Source of the DNA: Symbiodinium kawagutii
Lineage: Eukaryota > Sar > Dinophyceae > Suessiales > Symbiodiniaceae
Length of the DNA stretch: 64,000 nt
Direction of reading: 5' to 3'
Assembly (NCBI GenBank): GCA_009767595.1
Contig: VSDK01002218.1
Span: 43,098-107,097 of the forward strand
The notes below the pieces were generated by a model. It ran no database searches and was not told where the DNA came from. It saw only the letters and a program-made list of their open reading frames with translations. Of this stretch, positions 61,680 through 64,000 are shown piece after piece. Each line of letters starts with the position of its first letter. The stretch's first letter is position 1. The translations under genes were made by a program, and so were the position numbers.

Positions 61680-63035
61680 AATCATCATCATTATCATCAT
61701 CGTCATCGTTTTCGTGATCTCCACCATAATCAGCAATAGACGTTTCAAATTAAATGATAGATTTGATCGACCACTTGATCTAAAAATATGTTCCTCAGAA
61801 TCAAACCCCGACTCTTTGGCTCAATCTTCGATGTTCGTCGTTGTTGACATGCCATTTGCATCATGTTCCAATTTCCAAGTGATACCGTGCATCCGCAAGG
61901 TGGAGACAACGGAAAGTGTCGACGAGCGCATTCGCAGGAGGGGCAACCGGCACTGGCTAAAATAGTATGGATGAAGGACTTGGATAGTCCATGCACTCTA
62001 ATTGTGTTCTTGTTTTCGTAATTTTTACATTGATTATCAGCATGACACAGTCATTCAGAGATTGCTTTGAATATATCCAATATCATGATGGGCTGACATT
62101 GCTTTAGTCATTAGCAAATATATTGTTGGTCAACCAGTCAATCATCGTGCCAGAATATGAGTTGTCTCATATCCGGGCCATGAATTGAAGTCATTCCCTT
62201 TGGCTACTCTATGACTTAGTGAGTAAGATGACCTTGTCCTTTTGGTCTACCCAATCACGACAGGCACATATGTTGGTCAGATTATTCGCAATAATTTGAG
62301 TGGACCTTTTTCTGTGTACTGTGTGATCAATATGAACAATTGTCCTTCCAAATTATTCATTTGTACAGGATCGCTGGGGACCTTATCAACTGGTGACATT
62401 AGATGATGTTGATCAGTCATGTTTTTGTTAATGTGATCATGGCGCGCCGAAGGTTCTTTATGTGGCTGCGCGATCAAGAGTGCGAAGCTTTGGTGCCATT
62501 GCTGGTGCAATGTGCTTATTGTACTGTCACTTCAAAAATAGCAAGGGACCTACACAAGTGAGCTTGTAGGGTCCCGTACAGGTTTCTTGTGTGATAGACT
62601 CGCTGAAACTGGTTTCCAACTTATTACTGAAGGAGGAGTTATGCAGGAAAAGAAAAATTTAAATTAACGAACATTGGCGATAATTTGCTACATTGCACAA
62701 GATGTCTTGCTATGTCTTGCTCATTCGTGCTCCCAGGCAGCAAAATATTGGATGCATAGCGCATTTCCAAATCTTGACTCGCATTTTTGCACCTTGGCCG
62801 CGAAGTCACAGCTGTGGAGCATCATCTTTGCAAATTCTGCATGTCTTGTTGCTCACAGCTTTCTTTTGAGCAAGGTAATTTGTCACACTTTAAGAATCCT
62901 TGGAAATGATTGATGAGGCGGTCTAGATTGATTTTTTCTGCTTGGCAGGAGAATCTTGAAGCAGCCGGTTTGGACTGCTCAACATATGGGGACTTTAAAA
63001 ATTTGGAGGCAAGATGCTCATCGAAAGAATTGTGA
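60666..63035 (+). pseudogene. Duplicated 3' half of the histidine phosphatase gene
   Basis: Copies of exons 4-8 at 60666 to about 60721, 61900-61937, 62453-62492, 62812-62874 and 62949-63035. The 5' exons (SPLTRALQT, ELREFCG) are absent, so an independent full-length product is unlikely. Yet all five exons remain open and almost unchanged: one synonymous change in exon 4 (CGC to CGA) and, in the last exon, one Ala-to-Thr codon plus one synonymous change. Possible fates are a decaying partial copy, alternative 3' exons of the upstream gene, or a very recent duplication. Confidence 0.72.
61085..61715. repeat. (CAT)n/(CAC)n trinucleotide domain, right unit
   Basis: Counterpart of 57005-57615, with several CAT to TAT/ATT conversions and a longer pure run near 61625-61680. 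Confidence 0.95.
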
Positions 63036-63534
63036 CTGTGGTGCTTGTGGCTGGTGAAACTAAGATTTGCACAAGATTTACATAGGATGGAGATCGCTGA
63101 AGGACAATCCACTCAGTAAATTAAACAGGTCAGATCTATACCAATTGCTTTCAAATAATTAATTCCATTTGCTGTATTAAAAAAGTACTTTGTACTTCTT
63201 CAAACATGAAAGTTACATTTTTAAACATAGTTCTAAAATCTTCTAAATCTAAATAGCGGTATTTAATTACCCGAAAATAAATACAATTTGGATATACTAT
63301 TCATTATATTGCATAATTTGGATGTTTTACTTATTTAACATTTAGATATTAAATTACGAAAGCTAGTTTGCTAGCTGGAGTTTGCTTTACTTTAGCAATA
63401 GTCTTATGGGAGTCCGATTGCTGGAATGCCAAAATATCAGGCTTCAGGGCGGGGCCCCGGGGGGGGGGGCAAAGCTGAAAGAATCGGCTTCACCCCTTCC
63501 CCTTCCCCTTCCCCTCCCTTCGCTCCGGTCGCGG

Positions 63535-64000
63535 ATGACGATGATGATGACGATGATGATGGTGAAAATGATGATGATGATGCTGATGATGATGTTGATG
63601 CTGATGTTGATGATGAACGGCATGCTCATGATGGTTATGATGATGCCCTCGATGATGATGACGGTGATGATGATGATAATGATGATGATGAAGACGACGA
63701 TGATAATGATGGTGTTGATGATGATGATGTTGATGTTGATGTTGATGCTGATTCTGATAATAAACGGGATGCTTATAATGATCATAATAATGCCCACGAT
63801 AAGGAAGACAATAATAATAATAATGATAATAATAATAATATTGATATTGATATTGATAATCGTAATAATTCGAAAATAATAATAACGATAATAATTATAA
63901 TAATGATAAAAATAATAATAACGATATTAATAATAATATTAATAATAAAAAAAATAATATTATTATTAATAATAATAATTATTATTATTATTATTTAATA
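63535..64000. repeat. (GAT)n to (AAT)n tract, right unit
   Basis: Counterpart of 59460-59950. Loss of G begins near 63770, earlier in the unit than in the left copy. Confidence 0.95.

Larger units (their letters stand above)
60187..64000. repeat. Tandem duplication, right unit (runs off window)
   Basis: Repeats the left unit in the same order and orientation. The first 700 bases differ at about one position; divergence then rises to the right, nearly all C to T or G to A. The window ends inside the (GAT)n-to-(AAT)n zone, at the point equivalent to about 59.95 kb of the left unit. Confidence 0.97.

Noticed and set aside
1..64000. Homogentisate dioxygenase, hydroxyphenylpyruvate dioxygenase, tRNAs, rRNA or a dinoflagellate spliced-leader relict
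   Set aside because: I looked for characteristic motifs of each by eye and found none; short diverged exons could still be missed.

Overview
This is a nuclear window from a eukaryote, almost certainly a dinoflagellate (Symbiodiniaceae/Suessiales-like). Coding sequence is broken into many short exons in long introns. The introns, placed by reading protein families across them, mostly use non-canonical donors (GC, some GA, a minority GT) and nearly always end AG followed by G. Short inverted-repeat elements, minisatellites and trinucleotide tracts fill the introns. No bacterial-type operon, rRNA, tRNA or CRISPR array was seen.

Layout. 1-9827: no recognised gene; repeats and a few coding-looking islands. 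9828-28008 (+): fumarylacetoacetase (FAH) in at least 21 exons, nearly complete, lacking only the start-codon exon. Two other coding units lie inside its introns on the same strand: a small ADP-ribosyltransferase/PARP-like ORF (15651-15984, interrupted by an N gap that looks spurious) and a sperm-tail PG-rich (SHIPPO/STOP) repeat protein (about 22.1-24.15 kb). 29531-41470 (+): maleylacetoacetate isomerase (zeta-class GST) in at least 9 exons, with a 94-bp satellite array in its first mapped intron. These two enzymes catalyse consecutive final steps of tyrosine/phenylalanine degradation, so the window holds a two-gene catabolic cluster. 41.5-53.3 kb: no recognised gene, several candidate exons, many simple repeats. 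53376-58932 (+): histidine-phosphatase (phosphoglycerate-mutase-like) gene, 8 exons recognised, first (RHG) exon not found.

56103-64000: a roughly 4.1-kb tandem duplication. The left unit carries the 3' half of the phosphatase gene; the right unit repeats that 3' half without the 5' exons. The two units are nearly identical at their left ends and diverge rightwards almost only by C-to-T and G-to-A changes. The left unit ends in 277 bp with no G or C at all. This directional decay, with apparently spared islands over exons, is the most unusual signal here.

Exon coordinates were derived by hand from protein-family similarity and splice phase; boundaries marked uncertain should be treated as such.
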